Part shown: piece by piece, positions 28,695 to 38,434 of the stretch
Layout: each line of letters starts with the position of its first letter
Numbering within the stretch: the first letter of the stretch is position 1
Source: Komagataeibacter sp. FXV3
GTDB taxonomy: Bacteria > Pseudomonadota > Alphaproteobacteria > Acetobacterales > Acetobacteraceae
Direction: 5' to 3'
Length of the DNA: 64,000 bases
Assembly (NCBI RefSeq): GCF_015155755.1
Contig: NZ_VWPI01000131.1
Span: 27,542 to 91,541, forward strand
The notes under the pieces: model-generated
What the model saw: the letters and a program-made list of their open reading frames with translations, nothing else
The model's database searches: none
Told to the model about the DNA's origin: nothing
Made by a program: the position numbers and the translations under genes

Positions 28695-30218
28695 ATGGCC
28701 TTATCATCTGACACTTCCAAAACCATGCCCCCCGGCGCGCGCAGGGCACCGGCATGCACCCTGGTCATTTTCGGGGCGCACGGGGACCTGACCAAGCGGC
28801 TGCTGATGCCCGCGCTTTACAACCTGGTGGGCAACGGCCTGCTCGATGACGGTTTCCGCATCATCGGTGTGGACCGCGTGGCCAGTTCCACCGCGCAGTG
28901 GCGCGACGGGCTGGCTGAAATGATGCAGTCCTTCACCCACGACCCGAATGCCGAATTCCATCCCGCCAGCATCAATGCGCAGCAGTGGGACTGGCTGGCG
29001 CAGCGCCTGGAATACGTGCAGGCCGATTTCAGTGACGTGGACGCCCTGCGCCAGCTGGGTACCAAGCTGCCGGGCAACGCCATCTTCTACCTTGCCATCC
29101 CCTCGCGGTTTTTCGCCACGGTGGTGGAAACACTGGGCAAGGCCGGGGTGGTGGAACAGAAAGACGACGCCTTCCGCCGTGTGGTGATTGAAAAGCCATT
29201 TGGTTCCGACCTGGCTTCGGCGCAGGCGCTCAACCGCCGGGTGCTGTCGGTGCTGGAGGAGTCGCAGGTCTTCCGCATCGACCACTTCCTGGGCAAGGAA
29301 ACGGTGCAGAACATCCTCGCCATGCGATTCGGCAACCTGATATTCGAGCCCCTGTGGCGCAACGAATATGTCGATCATGTCGAGATCACCGCAGCCGAGA
29401 CCATTGGCGTGGAACAGCGCGGCGCGTTTTACGAACCCACCGGCGCGCTGCGCGACATGGTGCCCAACCACCTGTTCCAGCTGTTTGCCATGGTGGCGAT
29501 GGAGCCGCCCAACACGTTTGACGCCGAAAGCGTGCGCAACGCCAAGGAACAGCTGTTCGAGGCCGTGACCCCGATCAACCCGGCGGATGCCGTGCGCGGC
29601 CAGTACGCGGCGGGCACGGTGGAGGGCAAACCCATGGTCGGTTATCGCGAAAGCCCCGGCGTTTCCCCGCACAGCAATACCGAAACCTATGTGGCGCTGA
29701 AGCTGCATGTGGATAACTGGCGCTGGGCCGGGGTGCCGTTCTACCTGCGCACCGGCAAGGGGCTGGGCGGCCGGCGGACCGAGGTCGTGGTGCAGTTCCG
29801 CAAGCCACCGATGCTTATGTTCCGTGAAACCGAAACGGAGGAACTGCCCCCCAACCGCATTATCCTCAACATCCAGCCAGCCCAGGGGCTGACGGTGGAA
29901 CTGGGGGCGAAAAAGCCGGGGCCGGAAATGGACCTGACCGATGTGCAGGCCCGCTTCCGTTATGAGGACGTGTTCGCCAAGTCCCCCAATGTCGGGTACG
30001 AAACCCTTCTGTATGACTGCCTGATGGGGGATGAAACCCTGTTCCAGCGCGCTGATAACATCGAGGCGGCATGGAAGGCGGTCGATCCCGTCCTGCAGGC
30101 ATGGGCGAAGGATACGGCGGGGCCGGAAATATACGAAGCGGGTACATCAGGCCCCAGCGGGGCGGATGAACTGCTGCGTCGTGACGGGCGGACGTGGTAC
30201 CCGCTTGATCGCGCCTGA
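28695..30218 (+). CDS. zwf: Glucose-6-phosphate 1-dehydrogenase
   Basis: A 507-residue enzyme that oxidises glucose 6-phosphate to the lactone, entry to the pentose phosphate and Entner-Doudoroff routes, which carry much of the sugar flux in acetic acid bacteria. It has CTLVIFGAHGDLTKRLLMPA for NADP binding, VIEKPFGSDL, and the substrate signature FRIDHFLGKETVQNIL. ATG 28695 lies 9 bases after GAGAG. Pgl or edd genes are not adjacent. Confidence 0.97.
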   Translation: MALSSDTSKTMPPGARRAPACTLVIFGAHGDLTKRLLMPALYNLVGNGLLDDGFRIIGVDRVASSTAQWRDGLAEMMQSFTHDPNAEFHPASINAQQWDWLAQRLEYVQADFSDVDALRQLGTKLPGNAIFYLAIPSRFFATVVETLGKAGVVEQKDDAFRRVVIEKPFGSDLASAQALNRRVLSVLEESQVFRIDHFLGKETVQNILAMRFGNLIFEPLWRNEYVDHVEITAAETIGVEQRGAFYEPTGALRDMVPNHLFQLFAMVAMEPPNTFDAESVRNAKEQLFEAVTPINPADAVRGQYAAGTVEGKPMVGYRESPGVSPHSNTETYVALKLHVDNWRWAGVPFYLRTGKGLGGRRTEVVVQFRKPPMLMFRETETEELPPNRIILNIQPAQGLTVELGAKKPGPEMDLTDVQARFRYEDVFAKSPNVGYETLLYDCLMGDETLFQRADNIEAAWKAVDPVLQAWAKDTAGPEIYEAGTSGPSGADELLRRDGRTWYPLDRA

Positions 30219-30275
30219 ATGGTTCAGGGCTTGGCTGGATCCGCTCACGACCCTGTCATGATGCGGTATCCAGCC

Positions 30276-30320
30276 CCCGCCCGCGACAGCGGGCGGGATG
30301 GGGACGGAAATCCCGTCCCC
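30276..30320. terminator. Two adjacent hairpins between convergent zwf and the Spy-like gene
   Basis: Hairpin one pairs CCCGCCCGC (30276-30284) with GCGGGCGGG (30289-30297). Hairpin two pairs GGGGACGG (30300-30307) with CCGTCCCC (30313-30320). Neither has a T-run, but the place between converging genes suggests a two-way transcript end. Confidence 0.6.
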
Positions 30321-30334
30321 TGACGCAAGATGCG

Positions 30335-30877
30335 TTACTGCGCGGGGGGCGCGGCCGGTGCCGTGCCACCCTGAGCGTCTGCGGCCCTGGCCTGCTGTGC
30401 GGCGGTGTGTTCGCTGTCGCCTTCACGGAACAGGGTATCGGCATGCTTGCGCTGCTTCTTGGAGAAGCTGTCATACAGTGATGCGAAAGCGGTGTTCAGC
30501 GTCTGCATGTCATGCGCGCGCTCGATCACCAGTTCGGCATAGGACTGCATGTTTTCCACGGCGTTCAGGGTCGGCAGCTTGCTGCGGCGGTCCTCGATCG
30601 CGTCATGCAGGCGCTGCCCGTTGTCGCGCATGTCCTGTGCGAAGGGGGCCCACAGGGCTTCCTGCTTCTTGGTGATGCCCAGTTCGTCATGCAGCGTCTT
30701 GATATGCGCTTCCACCTGTTCCGGCGCGGGATCGCGCGGGGTGTGGGCCAGGGGCGCGGTCGGGTTGGGCGTGCCTGCTTCTGTCTGCGTGGCGGCCGCG
30801 GGCTGCTGGTCGGCAGCCATGGCCATGGCTGGCAGCATCAGGAGGGCAGCGGCGGGTAGGAACCGACGGAACATCAT
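30335..30877 (-). CDS. Periplasmic LTXXQ/Spy-like protein
   Basis: A 180-residue exported protein with a signal peptide (FLPAAALLMLPAMAMAADQ). The helical core contains LGITKKQEALWAPFAQDMRD, related to the LTxxQ motif of the Spy/CpxP family, ATP-independent periplasmic chaperones. An Ala/Pro/Gln-rich linker follows the signal peptide and another ends the protein. The family link rests on this motif and the helical pattern. A second exported protein gene lies 62 bases upstream on the same strand. Confidence 0.7.
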   Translation of the reverse strand: MMFRRFLPAAALLMLPAMAMAADQQPAAATQTEAGTPNPTAPLAHTPRDPAPEQVEAHIKTLHDELGITKKQEALWAPFAQDMRDNGQRLHDAIEDRRSKLPTLNAVENMQSYAELVIERAHDMQTLNTAFASLYDSFSKKQRKHADTLFREGDSEHTAAQQARAADAQGGTAPAAPPAQ

Positions 30878-30938
30878 GTTGGGTATTTTCCTTCGCAGTG
30901 TGTGTCAGTGTGCGTGGGATGTGTCAGGGCTGCGGTTA

Positions 30939-31286
30939 TCAGTAACCGCCACCATACGGGTAATAGGCCGGCGGCGGCGGGGCTGGCGCGGGCGTGGGAT
31001 AATAGGCTGGCGGCGGGGCGGCAGCGCCACGTTCAGCCAGCGTGCTTCCCAGCATGGCGCCAACCGCAAGTCCGGCCAGGCCGCTGCCGACCGCCAGGCC
31101 CGCGCCACCACCGCCACGGTGGCCGCCATAATAACCGCCACGCGGCGGCGGGGGCGGCGGCCCGCCACGCCCGCCCCGGGGGCCGCCATGCCATGGCTGG
31201 GCCTGCGCGGCGGGTACGGCTGTCGCCAGTATGCCCAGCGCAAGGCTGGCTGACAGGAGGGAAGCGGTCAATTTGCGCAGATGCAT
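30939..31286 (-). CDS. Exported Gly/Pro-rich small protein
   Basis: A 115-residue protein with a signal peptide (KLTASLLSASLALGILATAV, predicted cut after AQA). A Gly/Pro-rich mature part follows (PRGGRGGPPPPPPRGGYYGG), then a Gly-zipper-like hydrophobic stretch (GLAVGSGLAGLAVGAMLG) and a Pro/Tyr tail. Glycine-zipper stretches suggest membrane association. No function can be assigned. The start at ATG 31286 places the signal peptide at the N-terminus; an upstream extension of the frame lacks support. Confidence 0.65.
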   Translation of the reverse strand: MHLRKLTASLLSASLALGILATAVPAAQAQPWHGGPRGGRGGPPPPPPRGGYYGGHRGGGGAGLAVGSGLAGLAVGAMLGSTLAERGAAAPPPAYYPTPAPAPPPPAYYPYGGGY

Positions 31287-31374
31287 GGACTTTGAGTACC
31301 TCGACATGTCGTGAAGGCGGATAACGGGACAAACATGACCGCCGTCCGTGACGAAACAATGGCCGTGCATGGTT

Positions 31375-32019
31375 TCAGGCAACCCACGGCAGGCGTTTTG
31401 TCAGGGCAGAAAACCGATGACGGCGCAGTTCGTTGCGTGCGCGGGCATCATTGGTCATGTAATTCAGCTGGATGGTGTGGCGCGGGCCGACATACTGTCG
31501 GTGCCCATGCCATGTATCCGGCCCGTTGGGAAAGATCAGCAGCGTGCCGTTGACGGGTGGGATCTCGGCGGCGAAATCCTCAATGTCATGCGCATTGCGC
31601 AACAGCCGCAGGCAGCCTTCGTGGCGTGACCACGCCGCGTCATCGGCAGCGTTCAGGTAGAGCAGGACGGTCACGCGCTTGCTGTCGGAATCGCGGTGGA
31701 TGCGCCCGTCCTTCGCCCGCGTGCGCCCGCGCAGCGTCAGCATGGTCGGCGCGGTGTCCAGATCCAGTGCGAATTTGCGTGCGATCAGGTCCCGCAGGCG
31801 TGGTCCCTCCAGTTCGCGCACCAACTGCGCCATAAGCGGCGACAGCGTCAGGGCGCCCGGCGGGAAGGACCCGCCGGAGCGGATATCGGGCAGGCTGGCC
31901 GACAGGGCATGCAGGTCATCCGGCCCGATGAAATGCGGCACCACCACATGGGCGAATGGCGCGGTGGAGACCGCGGCCGCTTCCAGTGCTGCATAGTCGG
32001 GGGTGACGGGTTGGATCAT
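31375..32019 (-). CDS. 2OG-Fe(II) oxygenase family protein
   Basis: A 214-residue prolyl-4-hydroxylase-like dioxygenase. The iron ligands appear as HxD in KDGRIHRDSDSKR and a distal His in DTWHGHRQYVGPRHTIQL, with the Arg for 2-oxoglutarate nearby. LTVLLYLN-type core strands (KRVTVLLYLNAADD) fit the jelly roll. The substrate is unknown. The gene lies alone on the minus strand next to other minus-strand genes. Confidence 0.85.
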   Translation of the reverse strand: MIQPVTPDYAALEAAAVSTAPFAHVVVPHFIGPDDLHALSASLPDIRSGGSFPPGALTLSPLMAQLVRELEGPRLRDLIARKFALDLDTAPTMLTLRGRTRAKDGRIHRDSDSKRVTVLLYLNAADDAAWSRHEGCLRLLRNAHDIEDFAAEIPPVNGTLLIFPNGPDTWHGHRQYVGPRHTIQLNYMTNDARARNELRRHRFSALTKRLPWVA

Positions 32020-32099
32020 GCCATCTCTGCAAGCGGGTCAGTAAACGACCCGCAGATTAGGCCCGGACACGTCCCCCTGCAAGATAATGCGTGCGGGTG

Positions 32100-32441
32100 T
32101 CAGCCGGTGACCGTGTCCACCGCATCCAGCACCCGGCTGGAATAGACCGTGGCGGCCCCTGCGTTCAGGGCCACGGCAACGCCCAGCGCCTCGGCAATTT
32201 CCGCTTTCGTCGCCCCTGCCTTCACCGCCGCGGTGGAATGGACGGATATGCAGCCGTCGCACCGCGTGGTCACGGCCACCGCCAGCGCGATCAGTTCGCG
32301 CGTCTTGGCATCCAGATGGCCAGTGCGCGCGGCAGCGCCATCGAGTGTCTGGAGTCCCTTGATCGTGTCGGGGGACAGCGCGGCAAAGGCCTTGATAGAG
32401 TCGCCCAGATGGGCGCGATAGGCATTCCAGTCAGTCATCAC
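32100..32441 (-). CDS. Carboxymuconolactone decarboxylase / AhpD-like protein
   Basis: A 113-residue all-helical protein. RCDGCISVHSTAAVKAGATK carries the CxxC and downstream His of the AhpD-like peroxidase redox motif, and KTRELIALAVAVTTRCDGC is the family signature. Likely a thiol-dependent peroxidase-type enzyme rather than a true decarboxylase. It is divergent from zapE. Confidence 0.88.
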   Translation of the reverse strand: MMTDWNAYRAHLGDSIKAFAALSPDTIKGLQTLDGAAARTGHLDAKTRELIALAVAVTTRCDGCISVHSTAAVKAGATKAEIAEALGVAVALNAGAATVYSSRVLDAVDTVTG

Positions 32442-32638
32442 AAACTCTCCATTTTGGATGGTTTCAGTTCACCAGATGGAGAGAACCCCTGTCATGACAC
32501 AGTTTGGCGAGTTTGTGGCCTTGATGGGGGGTTTGTTACGGACTATCGCCGAAATATCATGGATACAGATATCGCCCCCGCCCGTCCGCTGCGGCGCTGC
32601 CCGCAGGTACTGGCCCCCTCGCCGCCTATGAGGCCCGT

Positions 32639-33757
32639 GTGGCCTCCGGCCGTCTTGATCGTGACCCGGAACAGGAAAAGGCCGCCCGCAGGCTGGACCG
32701 CCTGTGGCGGGAACTGCGCGACTACCACCCGGTGGTCCAGCAGCATGCGCCACCGGCCTCGGGCTGGCTGGGCGGGCTGAAGGCCCGGCTGGGCCTGTCG
32801 GGACATGCCCCCGCTGAAACCCGGCGTCCGCGCGGCGTCTACATGGTGGGGCAGGTGGGGCGGGGCAAGACCATGCTCATGGACCTGTTCTTCAGCCTGG
32901 CCCCGGTGGAACACAAGCGCCGGGTCCATTTCCACCGCTTCATGCAGGACGTGCACCAGCGCCTGCATGACATGAAGGCGGCGGACCCCGGCCTGACCGA
33001 TCCCATTCCGCCACTGGCGCGCCAGATCGCGCAGGAGGCGTGGTTGCTGTGCTTTGACGAATTCCAGGTCAATGACATTGCCGACGCCATGATCCTTGGC
33101 CGCCTGTTCGACTATCTGTTCGCTGATGGCGTGGTGGTGGTGGCCACATCCAACACGAAGCCCGAGGACCTGTTCCAGGACCGTCCGGGCGCTGATGCCT
33201 TCAAGCCGTTCATTGCCGCCATCCTGAAGGAAGTGGATACCGTCATCCTCGATTCCCCGCGTGATTACCGCCGGGGCAATGCACGCGGCATGCAGACATG
33301 GATCATTCCCGTCGATGACGCGGCGCGCCGTGAACTCGACTCGATCTTCACCCGGCTGGCCGATGGCGCGCCGGTCGTGCCGGTCACGCTGGACATCATG
33401 GGCCGCAGCCTGAAGGTGGAACGGGCGGCAGGCCCGGTCGCGCGCTTCAGCTTTGCCGATCTGTGCGGCAGGCCGCTTGGCGCGGGCGACTATCTGGCGC
33501 TGGCCACGCGGTTTCCCAACCTTGTCCTTGACGGTGTCCCCCGCATGGGGCCGGACAATTTTGACGAGGCACGGCGCTTCATCGTCCTGATCGACACGCT
33601 GTACGAACAGAACGTCAAGCTGTTCGCCTCCGCCGAGGACCGGCCCGACGCCATCTATGCCAAAGGGCAGGGTGCGACCGCGTTCGAACGCACGGCATCC
33701 CGTCTGGAGGAAATGCAGAGTGCCGCCTACATGCAGCTGCCGCACCTGAACGCGTAA
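32639..33757 (+). CDS. zapE: Cell division protein ZapE (AFG1-like ATPase), 5' end damaged or misread
   Basis: An AAA-type ATPase of the ZapE/AFG1 family, linked to FtsZ ring function under low oxygen. Walker A is GQVGRGKTMLMDLFF; Walker B is LLCFDEFQVNDIADAMIL. The similarity extends upstream of GTG 32639: the same frame encodes GPLAAYEARVASGRL, the usual family start. However, that frame has no ATG, GTG or TTG before its stop at 32522. ATG 32559 lies in another frame and would join perfectly if one more C were present in a five-C run (32575-32579 or 32614-32618). So the gene is either frameshifted, mis-sequenced, or starts unusually. Confidence 0.85.
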   Translation: MASGRLDRDPEQEKAARRLDRLWRELRDYHPVVQQHAPPASGWLGGLKARLGLSGHAPAETRRPRGVYMVGQVGRGKTMLMDLFFSLAPVEHKRRVHFHRFMQDVHQRLHDMKAADPGLTDPIPPLARQIAQEAWLLCFDEFQVNDIADAMILGRLFDYLFADGVVVVATSNTKPEDLFQDRPGADAFKPFIAAILKEVDTVILDSPRDYRRGNARGMQTWIIPVDDAARRELDSIFTRLADGAPVVPVTLDIMGRSLKVERAAGPVARFSFADLCGRPLGAGDYLALATRFPNLVLDGVPRMGPDNFDEARRFIVLIDTLYEQNVKLFASAEDRPDAIYAKGQGATAFERTASRLEEMQSAAYMQLPHLNA

Positions 33758-34105
33758 GGCCGCCCGGGGATGAAAGGGTCACGCCATCGTGACGGTTATG
33801 GCGGTGGTGTGACTGGTCAGGCGGTAGGCAAGCCGGACTGTCTTTGCTTGGGTATGGGCAAGTTCGCATCAGCCGGGACCAAGGCCGCGGATAGGGATGT
33901 TTGGCAGGCCGGTTTCCCCGGATCGGGAGGGCAGGCACGAAAATGTCAGTATGCGCGGCAAGCAGACCTGATCCTGATGAATGATGGCGGTATCCCGGCA
34001 GGGGTGCGGCTAGGGTAGCGATACAAATCGGGCCGGTGAACGTTGCATGCCGGACCCGACAATAGCGCGGCCAAAAAAGGCCGCCAGCGAGGAGATGTCT
34101 TCAAT
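33758..34105. other. Leader region before sucA
   Basis: 348 bases without a convincing gene; an 82-codon frame at 33770-34018 has no recognisable motif or ribosome binding site. Just before the sucA ribosome binding site (GAGGAG, 34089-34094) is the inverted repeat GCGGCC-A6-GGCCGC (34067-34084), which could affect initiation of translation or end short transcripts. The promoter of the sucA operon should be here. Confidence 0.6.
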
Positions 34106-36982
34106 ATGGCGGGCGTAGATATTCTTTCGACCGCATTCAGCGGCGCCAATACGGCCTATCTGGCTGAATTGTATGCGCGCTGGGTGGCCGATCCCAACAG
34201 CGTCGATCCTTCCTTTGCCTCCCTGTTCCAGGAACTGCACGAGGACGGGCCGGAAATCGTTCATGATGCGGAAGGGGCGTCCTGGGCGCCACGGCCGCAC
34301 ATCATCACCGGTGATGAACCCGCCCCCCTGCCGGATGGCAGGAAGCCGGCGGGTGTAACGGCCGAAGGGCTGCGGGCGGCTGCGGATGACAGCCTGCGCG
34401 CCACCCAGCTGATCCGGGCGTTCCGCGTGCGTGGCCACCTTGAGGCCCGGCTGGACCCGCTGGGCCTGCAGGTGCCCCAGCCCCATGCCGACCTGGACCC
34501 CGCAACCTATGGCTTCGGCCCCAAGGACCTTGATCGCCCGATCTACCTTGGCCACACCGTCGCCAGCCTGATCGGAACCGACACCGCGACCATCAACCAG
34601 GTACTCGATGCCCTGCGCTCGGTCTATTGCGGGCCGATCGGCGCCGAGTTCATGCACATCCAGGACCCCGAGCAGCGCATGTGGGTGCAGGCGCGGCTGG
34701 AAGGTGACAACTGGCGCAAGGGCGCAAGCCCCGAGCAGAAGAAGGTCATCCTGCAGCAGCTGACCGAAGCGGAAGGCTTCGAGTCCTTCTGCCAGAAGCG
34801 TTATGTCGGCACCAAGCGCTTCGGCCTTGAGGGTGAGGACGTGACCATCCCCGCGCTGCACGCGATCATCGATCAGGCTGCTGCCGGCGGCGTGCGCTCG
34901 GTCGCAATCGGCATGCCGCATCGTGGTCGCCTGAACACGCTGGTCAACATCGTGCGCAAGCCCTACACCGCCATTTTCAGCGAATTCGCCGGTGCGTCCT
35001 TCAAGCCGGACGACGTGCAGGGGTCGGGCGATGTGAAATACCATCTCGGCACCTCCACCGATGTGGAGATTGGCGGCACCCCGGTCCATATCTCGCTCCA
35101 GCCCAATCCTTCGCACCTTGAGGCGGTGGACCCGGTCGTGATCGGCAAGGTCCGCGCGACGCAGGATGATGATGATCCCCACCAGCGCGGCCGTCATATG
35201 GGCCTGCTGCTGCATGGTGACGCGGCATTCGCCGGGCAGGGCATCGTGTATGAAACCCTGGCCATGTCGCAGCTGATCGGCTACCGCACCGGCGGCACGA
35301 TCCATGTCGTGGTCAACAACCAGATCGGCTTCACCACCGTATCGGTCCATTCCTTCTCCGGGCTTTACTGCACGGACGTGGCCAAGGCGGTGCAGGCCCC
35401 GATCCTGCACGTGAACGGTGACGAGCCGGAAGCGGTGATCTACTGTTCCCGCCTTGCGGCCGAATTCCGCCAGAAGTTCGCATCCGACGTGGTGCTGGAC
35501 ATCGTGGGCTATCGCCGCCACGGTCATAACGAGTCCGATGAGCCGTCATTCACCCAGCCCACCATGTACAAGGCCATTGCCGCGCGCCCGACCATCCGCA
35601 CGCTGTATTCCGACCGCCTTGTGCGCGAAGGCGTGCTGACCGAGGCGGAAGTCACGGCCGAGTGGGACGGCTTCCACAACAAACTGGAAGAAGCCTATCA
35701 GGCCGCCCAGGGTTACAAGCCCAACAAGGCGGACTGGCTGGAAGGTGCATGGCAGGGGCTGAAGCCGCCGCCGGTGGACGCCACCCGCCCCGCACCGGAA
35801 ACCGGTGTCGCCATTGAGCGGCTGAAGGAAGTGGGGGCGGCGCTGGCGCATGTGCCCGATGATTTCAACGCCAATTCCAAGATCGTCCGCCAGCTCAAGG
35901 CCAAGGCCAAGATGTTCGAGACGGGCGTGGGCATTGACTGGGCCACGGGTGAGGCGCTTGGCTTCGGCACGCTGCTGCTGGACAAGCACCATGTCCGCCT
36001 GTCGGGTGAGGACTGCCAGCGCGGCACCTTCAGCCAGCGTCATGCGGTGCTGATCGACCAGATCAACCAGAACACCTATGTGCCGCTGAACAACATCGCC
36101 AAGGATCAGGCCGCGATCGAGATCTACAACTCGCTGCTGTCCGAATTTGGCGTGCTCGGGTTCGAATATGGCTATTCGCTGGCCGACCCGAATGCGCTGG
36201 TGCTGTGGGAAGCGCAGTTTGGTGACTTCGCCAACGGCGCGCAGGTCATCATCGACCAGTTCATCGCATCGGGTGAGACCAAGTGGCTGCGCATGTCCGG
36301 CCTGGTCATGCTGCTGCCGCACGGGTACGAAGGGCAGGGGCCGGAACATTCCTCCGCCCGTCTGGAGCGTTATCTCCAGCTCTGCGCGGAAAACAACATG
36401 CGCGTGTGCAACCTGACCACGCCGGCCAACTACTATCACGCCCTGCGTCGCCAGTTGTTCCTGGATTACCGCAAGCCGCTGATCATCATGACGCCGAAAT
36501 CCCTGCTGCGTAACAAGCTGGCGGTATCGGAACTGAAGGATTTCGGTCCGGGCACGCGCTTCCTGCCGGTCATTGGTGAAATCGACCAGATCGCCGCCCC
36601 CGCCAAGGTGGACCGCGTGGTGATCTGTTCGGGCAAGGTCTATTACGACCTGCTGACCGAGCGCCGTGAGCGCAAGCTGGATAACGTCGCCATCATCCGG
36701 CTGGAACAGTTCTATCCCTTCCCCGAAAAACTGCTGGCGGAAGAACTGGCCCGCTACCCGCAGGCCAAGGTGATCTGGTGTCAGGAAGAGCCGGAAAACA
36801 TGGGTGGATGGAACTTCGTCGATCGCCTGATCGAAGGCGTGCTGACATCCGTGGGCCACAAGAGCACACGACCGACCTATGTCGGGCGCGTGGCGGCGGC
36901 CAGCCCCGCCACGGGCCTTGCGAAGGTCCATGTCGCCGAACAGACGGCGCTGGTGAACAAGGCGCTGGGCGTCAGTGCCTGA
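34106..36982 (+). CDS. sucA: 2-oxoglutarate dehydrogenase E1 component
   Basis: A 958-residue thiamine diphosphate enzyme decarboxylating 2-oxoglutarate and passing succinyl to E2. It has the N-terminal E2-binding segment (ANTAYLAELYARWVADPNSV), the AIGMPHRGRLNTLVNIVRKP and HGDAAFAGQG regions of the cofactor site, NNQIGFTT, YRRHGHNESDEP, and HSSARLERYLQL near the end (GQGPEHSSARLER). ATG 34106 lies 11 bases after GAGGAG and starts with the family-typical sequence; an in-frame TTG at 34043 is less likely. First gene of sucA-sucB-lpd. Confidence 0.97.
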   Translation: MAGVDILSTAFSGANTAYLAELYARWVADPNSVDPSFASLFQELHEDGPEIVHDAEGASWAPRPHIITGDEPAPLPDGRKPAGVTAEGLRAAADDSLRATQLIRAFRVRGHLEARLDPLGLQVPQPHADLDPATYGFGPKDLDRPIYLGHTVASLIGTDTATINQVLDALRSVYCGPIGAEFMHIQDPEQRMWVQARLEGDNWRKGASPEQKKVILQQLTEAEGFESFCQKRYVGTKRFGLEGEDVTIPALHAIIDQAAAGGVRSVAIGMPHRGRLNTLVNIVRKPYTAIFSEFAGASFKPDDVQGSGDVKYHLGTSTDVEIGGTPVHISLQPNPSHLEAVDPVVIGKVRATQDDDDPHQRGRHMGLLLHGDAAFAGQGIVYETLAMSQLIGYRTGGTIHVVVNNQIGFTTVSVHSFSGLYCTDVAKAVQAPILHVNGDEPEAVIYCSRLAAEFRQKFASDVVLDIVGYRRHGHNESDEPSFTQPTMYKAIAARPTIRTLYSDRLVREGVLTEAEVTAEWDGFHNKLEEAYQAAQGYKPNKADWLEGAWQGLKPPPVDATRPAPETGVAIERLKEVGAALAHVPDDFNANSKIVRQLKAKAKMFETGVGIDWATGEALGFGTLLLDKHHVRLSGEDCQRGTFSQRHAVLIDQINQNTYVPLNNIAKDQAAIEIYNSLLSEFGVLGFEYGYSLADPNALVLWEAQFGDFANGAQVIIDQFIASGETKWLRMSGLVMLLPHGYEGQGPEHSSARLERYLQLCAENNMRVCNLTTPANYYHALRRQLFLDYRKPLIIMTPKSLLRNKLAVSELKDFGPGTRFLPVIGEIDQIAAPAKVDRVVICSGKVYYDLLTERRERKLDNVAIIRLEQFYPFPEKLLAEELARYPQAKVIWCQEEPENMGGWNFVDRLIEGVLTSVGHKSTRPTYVGRVAAASPATGLAKVHVAEQTALVNKALGVSA

Positions 36983-37106
36983 GGGCCACGCGTTTTACGC
37001 ATGAAGGATACGGGAACGGCGTTCTGGCCGTTCCCCTGAATAACGATAAGGCCGACCGGGCGCACGATTGGGACGCCAGGGCGGCCAAGGGATTGGGAAT
37101 CAAAAG

Positions 37107-38366
37107 ATGTCTGCCGATATCAAGGTACCGACACTGGGCGAAAGTGTTACCACAGCAACCGTTGCAAAATGGCTGAAGCATCCGGGCGATGCCGTGAACG
37201 AAGACGATCCGTTGGTGGAACTGGAAACCGACAAGGTCAGCGTGGAAGTCCCCGCCCCGCAGGCTGGCGTGCTTGGCCCGCTGCTGGTCCCCGAAGGTGA
37301 GGAAGTCGAGGTCGGCACCGTACTGTCCACCATCGAGGCCGGAAGCGGTGCGGCCCCCAAGCCCGCCGCAGCACCCGCGCCGAAAAAGGAAGCCGCCCCC
37401 GCGGGTGTGCAGGCTCAGCCTGCCGCCAGCGGCCCGGTTGCCCGTCCGGCAACCCCGCCGTCCGATGTCGCGGCACAGGGGGCGGCAGCCGTGGCGTTCC
37501 CCAGCGCGCGCAAGATGATGACCGAGCAGGGCGTGTCCGCAGCACAGGTTGGCACCGGCACCGGCAAGGACGGCCGTATCACCAAGGGTGACGTGCAGTC
37601 GTTCCTGTCGCAGCCGCGCGCGGCCCAGCCTGCCGCCGCCGCCCGTCCGCCGCGTCAGGACGACCCGCGTGAAGAACGCGTGAAGATGACGCGCCTGCGC
37701 CGCACCATTGCCCGCCGCCTGAAGGATGCGCAGAACACCGCCGCCCTGCTGACCACATTCAACGAAGTGGACATGTCGGCGGTGATGCAGATGCGCGCCG
37801 AATACAAGGAACTGTTCATCAAGAAGCATAACGGCGTGAAGCTGGGCTTCATGTCCATCTTCAGCCGTGCGGTCATCGCGGCGTTGCAGGAATTCCCGGC
37901 CATCAACGCCGAAATCGACGGCGATGACGTGATCTATCGTGAGTTCGTCAACCTCGGCATTGCCGTGGGCGGTCCCAACGGGCTGGTCGTGCCCGTGATC
38001 CGCGATGCGGACAAGATGAGCTTCGCCCAGATCGAAAGCTCCATCGCAGGCTTTGGCAAGAAGGCGCGCGAAGGCACGCTGAAGATCGATGAACTGTCCG
38101 GCGGCACGTTCTCCATCACCAATGGCGGCATCTATGGCTCGCTCATGTCCACGCCCATCATCAACGCGCCGCAGTCGGCCATCCTTGGCATGCACGCCAT
38201 TCAGGACCGCCCGGTTGCCGTGAACGGGCAGGTGGTGATCCGCCCGATGATGTATATCGCCCTGACCTACGATCACCGGATCGTGGATGGCAAGGAAGCG
38301 GTCAGCTTCCTTGTGCGGGTCAAGCAGAATGTGGAAGACCCGCGCCGTCTGCTGCTGCAGGTCTGA
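37107..38366 (+). CDS. sucB: Dihydrolipoyllysine succinyltransferase (E2 of OGDH)
   Basis: A 419-residue E2. The lipoyl domain has its Lys in [12 protein letters not shown]. An Ala/Pro linker follows, then the peripheral subunit-binding domain ([18 protein letters not shown]) and a second linker. The catalytic domain has [20 protein letters not shown] and the active His in [16 protein letters not shown]. It transfers succinyl to CoA. The lipoyl domain is nearly the same as that of the following lpd, including 47 identical bases at 37218-37264. Confidence 0.97.
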   Translation: MSADIKVPTLGESVTTATVAKWLKHPGDAVNEDDPLVELETDKVSVEVPAPQAGVLGPLLVPEGEEVEVGTVLSTIEAGSGAAPKPAAAPAPKKEAAPAGVQAQPAASGPVARPATPPSDVAAQGAAAVAFPSARKMMTEQGVSAAQVGTGTGKDGRITKGDVQSFLSQPRAAQPAAAARPPRQDDPREERVKMTRLRRTIARRLKDAQNTAALLTTFNEVDMSAVMQMRAEYKELFIKKHNGVKLGFMSIFSRAVIAALQEFPAINAEIDGDDVIYREFVNLGIAVGGPNGLVVPVIRDADKMSFAQIESSIAGFGKKAREGTLKIDELSGGTFSITNGGIYGSLMSTPIINAPQSAILGMHAIQDRPVAVNGQVVIRPMMYIALTYDHRIVDGKEAVSFLVRVKQNVEDPRRLLLQV

Positions 38367-38434
38367 TGCCTGCCGGGGCCGTGCCCGTGCGCGGCCCCTA
38401 CGCGCAACCGCATAGCAAGCAGGACTGAATAGAC

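Noticed and set aside
33770..34018. 82-codon plus-strand frame before sucA
   Set aside because: No ribosome binding site, no recognisable motif, amino-acid content of random GC-rich DNA; treated as leader.
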